Positions 1-4,895 of a stretch of 5,820 nt of DNA are shown in pieces (within the stretch, counting starts at the first letter, position 1; each line of letters starts with the position of its first letter). The notes beneath the pieces were generated by a model. That model ran no database searches, was not told where the DNA came from, and saw only the letters and a list, made by a program, of their open reading frames with translations. The stretch is from positions 1 through 5,820 of the forward strand of contig JAEZQV010000076.1 of assembly GCA_023441125.1 (NCBI GenBank). Reading direction: 5' to 3'. Source of the stretch: Bacillota bacterium. GTDB taxonomy: Bacteria > Bacillota_C > Negativicutes > Sporomusales > Sporomusaceae. Made by a program: the position numbers and the translations under genes.

Positions 1-310
1 GCACCGAAACACTGGTGAACGTGCCGATTCTAATTATCCCGGCCTCCAGGCCATGCAGTTCGCCAATCTCATCGACAAGTTCACGGTTGGCATTGCAAAC
101 ATTGCGTACCAGCGGCAGCAGCCGTAAGCCCTCCGAGGTAATGGACACGCCGGAACGGTCCCGTGTGAGCAGCGTAACCCGCCACTCGCTTTCCAAAGCA
201 TTCAGCATATGACTAATGGCTGATTGCGTGTAACCCAGGGCCTGCGCTGCCTTCGTGAGACTTCTGTATTCCACTGTTTTTAAAAAAGCTTCGTACTTTT
301 GTAGATTCAT
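1..310 (-). CDS. LysR-family transcriptional regulator, N-terminal part (cut by window edge)
   Basis: The minus strand is open from an ATG at 310 to the window edge, giving 103 complete codons without a stop. The protein begins MNLQKYEAFLKTVEYRSLTK and continues with AAQALGYTQSAISHMLNALE. This is the winged helix-turn-helix of LysR regulators (about residues 3-61), with the recognition helix around residues 27-40. Residues 63-90 look like the linker helix, and GIIRIGTFTSVSV (91-103) is the first strand of the effector-binding domain. About 190 C-terminal residues are missing, so the ligand cannot be inferred. The ribosome site is weak (AAGGG about 9 bases upstream). The gene is divergent from the oxidoreductase/exporter pair at 475-1910. 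LysR proteins commonly control such divergent neighbours and themselves, so that pair is the likely target (inference). Family assignment is secure; specificity is unknown. Confidence 0.93.
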   Translation of the reverse strand, partial: MNLQKYEAFLKTVEYRSLTKAAQALGYTQSAISHMLNALESEWRVTLLTRDRSGVSITSEGLRLLPLVRNVCNANRELVDEIGELHGLEAGIIRIGTFTSVSV

Positions 311-323
311 CGATCCAACCCTT

Positions 324-348
324 ATTATAAAATGTCATATTGATCATT
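324..348 (-). promoter_or_regulatory. Candidate LysR-gene promoter (-10) and dyad in the divergent region
   Basis: On the minus strand a perfect TATAAT lies at 329-324, 14 bases before the regulator's ATG. No good -35 box stands 17 bases upstream (TTTTAA only), as is common for activator-dependent or weakly autoregulated LysR genes. An interrupted dyad AATG-N10-CATT spans 331-348 and overlaps the -35 of the opposite promoter. It resembles a LysR-type site in placement, but its spacing does not fit the T-N11-A rule exactly. The binding role is inference. Confidence 0.35.
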
Positions 349-369
349 AAAAAGATGCGTTTTTATAAT
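340..369 (+). promoter_or_regulatory. Sigma-A-type promoter for the oxidoreductase/EamA operon
   Basis: TTGATC at 340-345 and a perfect TATAAT at 364-369 are separated by 18 bases. This predicts a start of transcription near 376 and a leader of about 100 bases. A perfect 10-bp palindrome, TAGTATACTA, sits at 381-390 just after the expected start and could be an operator or chance AT-rich sequence. The -35 overlaps the dyad at 331-348, so a regulator bound there would affect this promoter. Confidence 0.55.
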
Positions 370-474
370 TCTTTTCTTCATAGTATACTAATTTCAGGCA
401 AAACACAAGCATTGCTGTACTTACCCCTCCGTCCAGGCAATGGGTAGCGGGGAAAAGCTGAGGAGGATTCCGTT

Positions 475-1026
475 ATGGCCAACAATATACTCGTTTTGAC
501 AGGCAGTCCCAGAAAGGGCGGCAACAGCGACCTGCTGGCAGATGCATTTATTGCCGGCGCCCGGCAGGCCGGACACACGACGGTAAAATACGTGACCGCC
601 GAAAAAAATATAACAGGCTGCAAAGCCTGTAATACATGTTTCAGCAAAGGCAGCGCCTGCTCCTTTGCCGACGATTTTAATGAACTCGCACCGTTGCTGG
701 CGCAAGCCGAAATCCTTGTTTTCGCGACGCCTTTGTATTGGTTTTCGTTTCCGGTACAGCTAAAAGCCGCCATTGACAAGCTTTATTCTTTTCTGATCGG
801 CCAAAAAGTCTTACCGGTCAGGGCCTGTGTCCTGCTGGTCTGTGGCGTGGCGGAAGAAGAAACCGAATATGCCGGTATTGTTACGACCTACAAGCAAATC
901 GCGCATTATCAGCATTGGCAGGATGGCGGCGTAATCATTGTGCCGGGCGTCAAAGACAAAGGCGACATCCTGAAAACAGACGGACTGAAGCGGGCTATGC
1001 GGCTGGGAGTCAGCCTTGCTGTATGA
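475..1026 (+). CDS. NAD(P)H-dependent FMN reductase / iron-sulfur flavoprotein-like oxidoreductase
   Basis: This 183-residue protein has a flavodoxin-like fold. An N-terminal beta strand is followed by the FMN-phosphate loop GSPRKGGNS (residues 10-18). TPLYWFSFPVQLKAAIDKLYSF (85-106) is the family's flavin-ring/dimer segment. Between them C49, C52, C55 and C62 form CX2CX2CX6C followed by a DDF. Iron-sulfur flavoproteins use a compact motif of this kind to hold a [4Fe-4S] cluster, but many ordinary members of the FMN-reductase superfamily carry similar cysteines, so a cluster is possible rather than shown. The protein probably passes electrons from NAD(P)H through FMN to a quinone, nitro/azo compound or small electron carrier in the cytoplasm. 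The ATG at 475 is supported by GAGGAGG about 8 bases upstream. The stop overlaps the next start (ATGA, 1023-1026), so this gene and the EamA transporter form an operon. The substrate is unknown. Confidence 0.88.
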   Translation: MANNILVLTGSPRKGGNSDLLADAFIAGARQAGHTTVKYVTAEKNITGCKACNTCFSKGSACSFADDFNELAPLLAQAEILVFATPLYWFSFPVQLKAAIDKLYSFLIGQKVLPVRACVLLVCGVAEEETEYAGIVTTYKQIAHYQHWQDGGVIIVPGVKDKGDILKTDGLKRAMRLGVSLAV

Positions 1027-1910
1027 CACAAAAAAAAGCCGATTTGCTTATTGCCACTATTTCCATGGCCTGGGGAACTTCCTATCTGTTAATGAAGCTT
1101 GGCCTTACCGGAATTGCCCCCTGTACGTTAATAGCCCTGCGCTTTGGGTTTGCCTTTGCCATCACAGGCGTCATTTTTCCCAGGCGCATAATGCAGACAG
1201 ACTTGAGGACACTTGCCTACAGCGCGCTGGTTGGTCTGATTTTATTCGGCATATTTATCGCTCTGCTGTATGGGCTGAAAACAACAACCGCTTCCGCCGC
1301 AGGCTTTCTGACCAGCACAACGGTCATTTTTGTCCCGCTGCTGCAGGCGCTGCTCACCCGCCGTCTGCCTAAGCCGCCGATTATTGCCGGTGTTTTAGTA
1401 ATAATGACCGGTATCGGGCTTTTGACCATCAAAAATTCCTTGGTAATCGAAAGCGGTTCTGCACTGTGCCTGCTTGGCGCCTTTTTCTATGCGGTCCACA
1501 TTATTGTGACGAATTCGTTTGCCCAGAAAACCGATGCGCTCCAGCTCGGTATTTGCCAGTTAGGCTTTGCTACCGTGTATGGGTTAATTTTTTCAGTGCT
1601 CTTCGAAAAGCCGGCCTTCCCGGCCACGCCGACCGAATGGGTCGCCGTACTAGGCCTTGCCGTTGTGTGCAGTGCGTTCGGCTTTGTTGTGCAACCAATC
1701 GCCCAACAGTTCACCACGCCGGAACGGACCGGTATCCTGTTTGCTTTGGAACCTGTTTTTGCGGCATTGTTCGGCTTTGTATTTCTGCAGGAAATTCTTC
1801 AGCTGCAAGGCTATATTGGCGCTGTGCTGGTTTTGTGCGGGGTATTTATCGCCGGCCTGCAGCAACCTAAAGACAGTTATAAAGTTATGGACAATGCAGC
1901 GAATGAGTAA
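1023..1910 (+). CDS. EamA/DMT-superfamily transporter, ten transmembrane helices
   Basis: This 295-residue integral membrane protein starts MTQKKADLLIATISMAWGTS. It carries two EamA repeats of five helices each, at roughly 7-26, 33-52, 66-84, 92-112, 118-137 and 145-164, 173-193, 206-225, 236-255, 262-280. AWGTSYLLMK in helix 1, the SAAGFLTSTTVIFVPLLQAL segment (91-110) and ERTGILFALEPVFAALFGFV (234-253) are characteristic of drug/metabolite transporters. Members export amino acids, metabolites or toxic compounds across the inner membrane; this sequence does not reveal the cargo. The frame stays open upstream to 915, but the start at 1023 is chosen because it removes a non-family, Arg-rich leader and gives the ATGA overlap with the oxidoreductase stop. 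Only a distant GGGAG (1005-1009) precedes it, so translational coupling is likely. Pairing with a flavin oxidoreductase suggests modification and export of a related compound (inference). Confidence 0.92.
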   Translation: MTQKKADLLIATISMAWGTSYLLMKLGLTGIAPCTLIALRFGFAFAITGVIFPRRIMQTDLRTLAYSALVGLILFGIFIALLYGLKTTTASAAGFLTSTTVIFVPLLQALLTRRLPKPPIIAGVLVIMTGIGLLTIKNSLVIESGSALCLLGAFFYAVHIIVTNSFAQKTDALQLGICQLGFATVYGLIFSVLFEKPAFPATPTEWVAVLGLAVVCSAFGFVVQPIAQQFTTPERTGILFALEPVFAALFGFVFLQEILQLQGYIGAVLVLCGVFIAGLQQPKDSYKVMDNAANE

Positions 1911-1951
1911 CGCTGCTGATGACAACACATGCGATGCCGCCGTTAAAGAAA

Positions 1952-1992
1952 GAAAGAGTGACAGCAGCTATTACACTGCCATCATTCTTTTT
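1952..1992. terminator. Bidirectional terminator-like hairpin between convergent genes
   Basis: The arm at 1952-1967 pairs with 1976-1991/1992. There are four pairs next to an 8-base loop (1968-1975), a two-base internal mismatch, then ten more pairs including G-U. The plus strand ends in TTCTTTTT. The minus strand ends in CTTTCTTTCTTT. The hairpin lies about 40 bases beyond both the EamA stop (1910) and the crotonase stop (2031), so it can end transcripts from both sides. The mismatches make it weaker than the hairpin at 4689. Confidence 0.6.
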
Positions 1993-2030
1993 AGTGTTGC
2001 CAAGTCGCGTTAAAGCCGGGAACCGGTCTG

Positions 2031-2816
2031 CTATTTTCCCGTAAAATTTGCTTTGCGTTTTTCTACAAATGCGGCCATGCCTTCTTTTTGATCCTCCGTA
2101 GCAAAACACAGGCCAAAAACTTCCGCTTCATAGGCAATACCGGATTCCAAGTCGGTATCCAGCCCTTCATTGACGGCTGCTTTGCAGGCCTGCACCGCAA
2201 TCGGCGCCCGGGAAATAATCTTCTGGGCCATCGCTTTCGCGGCCTCCATTAATTCTTCCGGCGCTACCACTTTATTGGCCAGGCCAATCCGGTACGCCTC
2301 GGCAGCATCAATCATCTCACCGGTAAACAACAGTTCTTTGGCCCGGCCCTTGCCGACCAGCCGGGGCAAGCGCTGGGTACCGCCAAATCCGGGGGGAATA
2401 CCGAGTGATACTTCCGGTTGCCCGAACTTAGCTTTTTCCGATGCGATCCTAATGTCGCAGGCCATGGACAATTCACAGCCGCCGCCCAAAGCATACCCGT
2501 TGATGGCTGCGATAACAGGTTTAGGCAGGTTTTCGATCTTGTTGAATATGGCTTGGGCCACTTTTGCCCAGGTACGGCCTTCGATGGCAGTCATCGGCTG
2601 CATCTCGGTAATATCTGCACCGGCTACAAACGACTTGTCACCACTGCCGGTCAGAATAATCGCTTTTACCCCATTATCCTGCCCCAGTTCATCGAAGACC
2701 TGAGCCAACTCCCGGATTGTTGCCGCATTAAGTGCATTGAGCGCTTTGGGCCGGTTAATAGTAACGATGCCAATACCGTTCTCTGAGTCCACCAGCAGAT
2801 TTTCATATACTCCCAT
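2031..2816 (-). CDS. crt: Short-chain enoyl-CoA hydratase (crotonase / 3-hydroxybutyryl-CoA dehydratase)
   Basis: This 261-residue crotonase-fold enzyme is the usual length for clostridial Crt. It begins MGVYENLLVDSENGIGIVTI and carries the signature NRPKALNALN (21-30). The CoA/oxyanion segments are KSFVAGADITEM (61-72) and NGYALGGGCELSMACDIRIA (106-125). Both hydratase glutamates are present: E115 in GGGCE and E135 in FGQPEVSLG, matching Glu144/Glu164 of rat mitochondrial enoyl-CoA hydratase. It should therefore be a true hydratase rather than an isomerase-only relative, interconverting crotonyl-CoA and 3-hydroxybutyryl-CoA in butyrate-type or beta-oxidation metabolism. The frame extends upstream to an ATG at 2864, but that lies inside the promoter spacer. 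The ATG at 2816 has AGAGGGG 8 bases upstream. No thiolase, hydroxyacyl-CoA dehydrogenase or acyl-CoA dehydrogenase adjoins it, so its pathway is not fixed by context. The symbol reflects family resemblance. Confidence 0.93.
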   Translation of the reverse strand: MGVYENLLVDSENGIGIVTINRPKALNALNAATIRELAQVFDELGQDNGVKAIILTGSGDKSFVAGADITEMQPMTAIEGRTWAKVAQAIFNKIENLPKPVIAAINGYALGGGCELSMACDIRIASEKAKFGQPEVSLGIPPGFGGTQRLPRLVGKGRAKELLFTGEMIDAAEAYRIGLANKVVAPEELMEAAKAMAQKIISRAPIAVQACKAAVNEGLDTDLESGIAYEAEVFGLCFATEDQKEGMAAFVEKRKANFTGK

Positions 2817-2841
2817 CCACGACACCCCTCTCTCGATTTTT

Positions 2842-2878
2842 AGTATAGCTATGTTTTGTCCCAATCGTCAATACGATT
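2842..2878 (-). promoter_or_regulatory. Sigma-A promoter of the crotonase gene with an overlapping inverted repeat
   Basis: On the minus strand TTGACG (2871-2866) and TATACT (2847-2842) are separated by 18 bases, each box differing from consensus at one position. Transcription should start near 2835, leaving a leader of about 19 bases that contains the Shine-Dalgarno sequence. This rules out the upstream in-frame ATG at 2864 for this transcript. A perfect inverted repeat AATCGT-CAAT-ACGATT (2863-2878) covers the -35 box and is a candidate repressor operator (inference). Confidence 0.75.
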
Positions 2879-2922
2879 CAGATAAAAGGGCTTCCCGTCA
2901 ACATCAAATTGTATGAAATCCA

Positions 2923-2963
2923 AAACCACAACTTACGCCAAACCGGGCGCAGCGTTGTGGTTT
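2923..2963 (-). terminator. Nested hairpin after the fabZ-like gene, probable terminator
   Basis: Perfect 10-bp arms AAACCACAAC (2923-2932) and GTTGTGGTTT (2954-2963) enclose a second 4-bp stem, CGCC/GGCG (2936-2939, 2946-2949), with a 6-base loop. It lies about 40 bases past the fabZ-like stop and before the crotonase promoter. Read on the minus strand the stem ends in a short TTTT run, so termination is plausible. The U tract is short, and the fold could instead be a processing or stability element. Confidence 0.5.
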
Positions 2964-3002
2964 ATTCTGCCAAAAAAATTGTATACTTGTTAGCCGGAAA
3001 AA

Positions 3003-3440
3003 TTATTTGGGCAAATGCAGCGCAAATAAAAACTCGCCTTCAGCAACTAGTTTGTCCTCCACAAACGCTTGTGCCCATATTTTGCCCATGGTCCTGCGCA
3101 TGCGAACCACATCGGCAACCATCCGCAGTTGATCGCCCGGCACTACACTGTCTCTAAAACTTACCCGGTTGATAGCGGAGGTATAGGCTAATGTACCCCG
3201 GTATTCATGAGGATACAGTATGGCAATTCCACCAACTTGCGACATAGCTTCCAGAATAAGCAACTCCGGCATAACCGGCATGCCGGGAAAGTGTTCATGA
3301 AAAAAGGCTTCATTGATCGTAACATTCTTAATACCTATAGCCCGTTTCATTGGTTCGAGCTCATTAATACGGTCTACTAATAAAAATGGATATCTATGCA
3401 CAAGTATATTTTGTATTTCAGTTATAGAAACAGAGACCAA
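3003..3440 (-). CDS. fabZ: 3-hydroxyacyl-[acyl-carrier-protein] dehydratase, FabZ type
   Basis: This 145-residue (TTG start) hot-dog-fold protein dehydrates 3-hydroxyacyl-ACP to trans-2-enoyl-ACP in type II fatty-acid elongation in the cytoplasm. HRYPFLLVDRI (residues 15-25) is the classic FabZ opening. FFHEHFPGMPVMPELLILEA (46-65) contains the catalytic H50 and E64, equivalent to His54/Glu68 in E. coli FabZ. The C-terminal strand ends WAQAFVEDKLVAEGEFLFAL. The usual PGVL after VM reads PELL here, a Gly-to-Glu change one turn before the active-site helix. Start choice: AAGGAG at 3454-3449 is 8 bases from the TTG at 3440. An in-frame GTG at 3449 would directly abut the Shine-Dalgarno and is unlikely. 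No other fatty-acid synthesis gene is adjacent, so this may be a stand-alone or second FabZ copy. Dehydration of a related thioester cannot be excluded. Confidence 0.9.
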   Translation of the reverse strand: MVSVSITEIQNILVHRYPFLLVDRINELEPMKRAIGIKNVTINEAFFHEHFPGMPVMPELLILEAMSQVGGIAILYPHEYRGTLAYTSAINRVSFRDSVVPGDQLRMVADVVRMRRTMGKIWAQAFVEDKLVAEGEFLFALHLPK

Positions 3441-3448
3441 AACGACCA

Positions 3449-3454
3449 CTCCTT
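3449..3454 (-). promoter_or_regulatory. Shine-Dalgarno site that decides the fabZ-like start
   Basis: AAGGAG on the minus strand is followed by 8 bases and then TTG at 3440. The competing GTG at 3449 begins on the last base of the site itself. An in-frame TAG just upstream excludes any earlier start. Confidence 0.7.
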
Positions 3455-3516
3455 GCTAAACTGCCAAATCACACCCCCTTATTCTGCCCGGCATCGCTTG
3501 TTATTACTCCGGTAAT

Positions 3517-3546
3517 ACTATAATTCTGCTGTAACAATTAATCCAA
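3517..3546 (-). promoter_or_regulatory. Candidate promoter of the fabZ-like gene
   Basis: On the minus strand TTGGAT (3546-3541) is followed after 18 bases by TATAGT (3522-3517). This predicts a start near 3510 and a leader of about 70 bases. The boxes are moderate and the region is AT-rich, so other alignments are possible. Confidence 0.45.
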
Positions 3547-3571
3547 TTCTAATTTTAATCTAATGCAAAAG

Positions 3572-3599
3572 TTGTTTTTATCAGGTACTATTATAGTAT
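3572..3599 (+). promoter_or_regulatory. Weak candidate promoter and palindrome before the hydrolase gene
   Basis: TTGTTT (3572-3577) and TAGTAT (3594-3599) are 16 bases apart, each a poor match to consensus. The palindrome TACTAT-T-ATAGTA (3586-3598) covers the -10 area. Some promoter is expected within about 60 bases of the strong ribosome site (AAAGGAG at 3616-3622), but which boxes are used is uncertain. Confidence 0.3.
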
Positions 3600-3630
3600 C
3601 AATGGACAAGACTGGAAAGGAGCTGCTGTT

Positions 3631-4536
3631 ATGGATTATGTCCGGATTGTATTTTTCCTCTTAGCCTTGATGGTGTTTGGCAGTATTTCCAGCCAGGCGG
3701 CGGGCGATCCCGCGGCTGGGCCGGGAACGCAGATCTACAAACTGGGTGATGTCGAGATTATTGCCGTACGCGACAACATTTCCGAAAGAAGCCGCGATAT
3801 TTTGCTCGGTGATGCAACGTGTATTGCGGCGCTGCTGCCGGCAGCCAAAACGGTCGGCTCTGTGAATGCTTACGTTGTCAGAACCAAAAACTCGCTGACG
3901 CTGATTGATACCGGCTGGGGCCCACCCAGGGGTCAAATGCTGGAGAATCTTAAGCAGATTGGGATTACGCCGGCTATGATTGATACCATCCTGTTTACTC
4001 ATCTGCACGCCGATCATGTAAGCGGACTCTTAAGCGAAGGCAAGACCGTGTTTCCCAAGGCCAGCATCTACGTATCTGCCCGGGAGCGCGCATTTTGGTT
4101 TAGTGATGATGAAATGAACCAAAAAGCTAACAAAACTAATTTTGTTATCGCGCGGCAAGGCATCCTGGCCTATGACGGCAGAGTGAAGACATTTGAACCA
4201 GGTACCGAGGTCGTGCCGGGTATTACGGCCATTAACGAGTCCGGGCATACGCCTGGCCATGTCGGCTATCTGATCCAGTCCAAAGGTGAAAAACTACTGA
4301 TCTGGGGCGACTTGACTCACTTTACCGAGGTACAGCTGGCGGCGCCGGAAATCGCTGTAAGTTATGATACGGACCCGCAGCAGGCCATAGCTACCCGCCA
4401 GGCGATCCTGGCCTGGGTGGCCCGCGAAAACATCCCCGTCGCCGGCATGCATATCTTATATCCCGGAGTTGGCAGGGTGCTGTCCCAAAGCAGCACCAGC
4501 TACATTTTTGAGCCCTTGGACAAGCTGGACCAGTAA
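3631..4536 (+). CDS. Exported metallo-beta-lactamase-fold hydrolase, methyl-parathion-hydrolase-like
   Basis: This protein has 301 residues. Residues 1-24 form a signal peptide: R5, a hydrophobic stretch 6-18, then SISSQAA with probable cleavage near A23/A24. There is no lipobox cysteine, so the mature enzyme is probably periplasmic or secreted. The full binuclear metal set is visible: HLHADH (H124, H126, D128, H129), H206 in SGHTPGH, bridging D227 in WGDLTH, and H274 in AGMHILYPG. GSVNAYVVRTKNSLTLIDTG (76-95) is the early beta-strand block. The C-terminal pattern (VQLAAPE, DTDPQQAIATRQ, then the last His in a H-x-x-x-PG-x-G context) resembles methyl parathion hydrolase and relatives more than AiiA-type lactonases. 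Members hydrolyse organophosphates, lactones or esters, often promiscuously; the native substrate here is unknown. AAAGGAG 8 bases upstream supports the ATG. The gene is monocistronic and divergent from the fabZ-like gene. Confidence 0.88.
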   Translation: MDYVRIVFFLLALMVFGSISSQAAGDPAAGPGTQIYKLGDVEIIAVRDNISERSRDILLGDATCIAALLPAAKTVGSVNAYVVRTKNSLTLIDTGWGPPRGQMLENLKQIGITPAMIDTILFTHLHADHVSGLLSEGKTVFPKASIYVSARERAFWFSDDEMNQKANKTNFVIARQGILAYDGRVKTFEPGTEVVPGITAINESGHTPGHVGYLIQSKGEKLLIWGDLTHFTEVQLAAPEIAVSYDTDPQQAIATRQAILAWVARENIPVAGMHILYPGVGRVLSQSSTSYIFEPLDKLDQ

Positions 4537-4545
4537 AATACCGCC

Positions 4546-4641
4546 ATGCTGCTTTATAAGAGAAGGGCACATGCGGAATTTAGTGCAGACTGGCAGAAGA
4601 AAGTGCAGGCGATCTTAGTAAAAGCAAGCGTGAATCCATAA
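4546..4641 (+). other. Possible 31-residue ORF or gene remnant after the hydrolase
   Basis: An ATG at 4546 opens a 31-codon frame (MLLYKRRAHAEFSADWQKKV..., ending ASVNP) in the same frame as the hydrolase, three codons past its stop. It has reasonable codon use and an amphipathic look but no Shine-Dalgarno sequence and no recognised family. It may be a decayed 3' end of another gene or chance. The rest of 4642-4688 shows only a short palindrome, CACCGC-C-GCGGTG (4662-4674). Confidence 0.15.
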
Positions 4642-4688
4642 ATACGATACCGGGCTTGAATCACCGCCGCGGTGGCGCTCATTGCTAC

Positions 4689-4725
4689 AAAAAAGACTTT
4701 ACGAAAAGCCGTAAAGTCTTTTTTT
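4689..4725 (+). terminator. Strong intrinsic terminator
   Basis: A perfect 15-bp stem (4689-4703 with 4710-4724) encloses a 6-base loop, AAAAGC. The GC-containing core GACTTTACG/CGTAAAGTC is followed by a run of seven T. It lies 150 bases past the hydrolase stop and just before the ATPase promoter, so it insulates the two units. The A-rich 5' arm means it could also act on minus-strand transcripts. Confidence 0.9.
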
Positions 4726-4756
4726 GCGTCTCTGACGCACCCTGTTTTATTTTTGC

Positions 4757-4785
4757 TTGACTTTTTTGGCAAAGCCTCATATATT
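4757..4785 (+). promoter_or_regulatory. Sigma-A promoter of the heavy-metal ATPase gene
   Basis: TTGACT (4757-4762) and TATATT (4780-4785) are separated by 17 bases, each one base from consensus. Transcription is expected near 4792, inside the dyad at 4790-4809, with a leader of about 100 bases. Confidence 0.7.
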
Positions 4786-4789
4786 ATAC

Positions 4790-4809
4790 ATATGAATATA
4801 TACTCATAT
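4790..4809. promoter_or_regulatory. ArsR/SmtB-type operator-like dyad
   Basis: ATATGAATATATACTCATAT is a 20-bp dyad with one mismatched pair (4796/4803). Its ATATGA...TCATAT arms match the imperfect 12-2-12 repeats bound by ArsR/SmtB metal sensors (CzrA, ZiaR, BxmR type) ahead of metal-efflux genes. It sits 4 bases downstream of the -10 box, over the predicted start site, where a bound repressor would block transcription and release on Zn/Cd/Pb binding. No arsR gene lies in the window, so the cognate repressor is inferred. Confidence 0.6.
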
Positions 4810-4847
4810 ATGCAGTGTTATACTTTAACAAGCATGTCCTTCATTAC

Positions 4848-4865
4848 GGGGCAGAATATTGCCCC
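4848..4865 (+). promoter_or_regulatory. Stem-loop in the ATPase leader
   Basis: GGGGCA (4848-4853) pairs with TGCCCC (4860-4865) across a 6-base loop. It ends 16 bases before the ribosome site AGGAAG (4881-4886). No T run follows, so it is not a terminator. It may stabilise the mRNA or modulate ribosome access. No known riboswitch class is recognised. Confidence 0.4.
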
Positions 4866-4895
4866 TATTAAATCATAGTTAGGAAGTGAAACCAG

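Noticed and set aside
378..779. Minus-strand frames 378-779 and 421-705
   Set aside because: They are antisense to the FMN-reductase gene, have no family resemblance, and one crosses the divergent promoter.
915..1022. Upstream extension of the EamA frame starting at 915
   Set aside because: The extra 36 residues are Arg-rich and unlike any EamA N-terminus. They overlap the oxidoreductase, whose stop forms an ATGA junction with the start at 1023.
2170..2786. Plus-strand frames inside the crotonase gene
   Set aside because: They are complementary shadows of a fully conserved crotonase sequence.
2817..2864. Longer start of the crotonase at 2864
   Set aside because: That ATG lies between the -35 and -10 boxes, upstream of the predicted transcription start. 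The ATG at 2816 has a well-spaced Shine-Dalgarno sequence.
2923..2963. Integron attC-like site
   Set aside because: The arms end in AAC/GTT, but the flanking bases do not fit the RYYYAAC/GTTRRRY core rule, and no integrase or cassette array is present.
4655..4725. T-box or riboswitch with terminator ahead of the ATPase
   Set aside because: The CCGCGGTGGCG stretch superficially recalls a T-box, but the conserved GGTGGNACCGCG order is absent, and a separate promoter follows the terminator.
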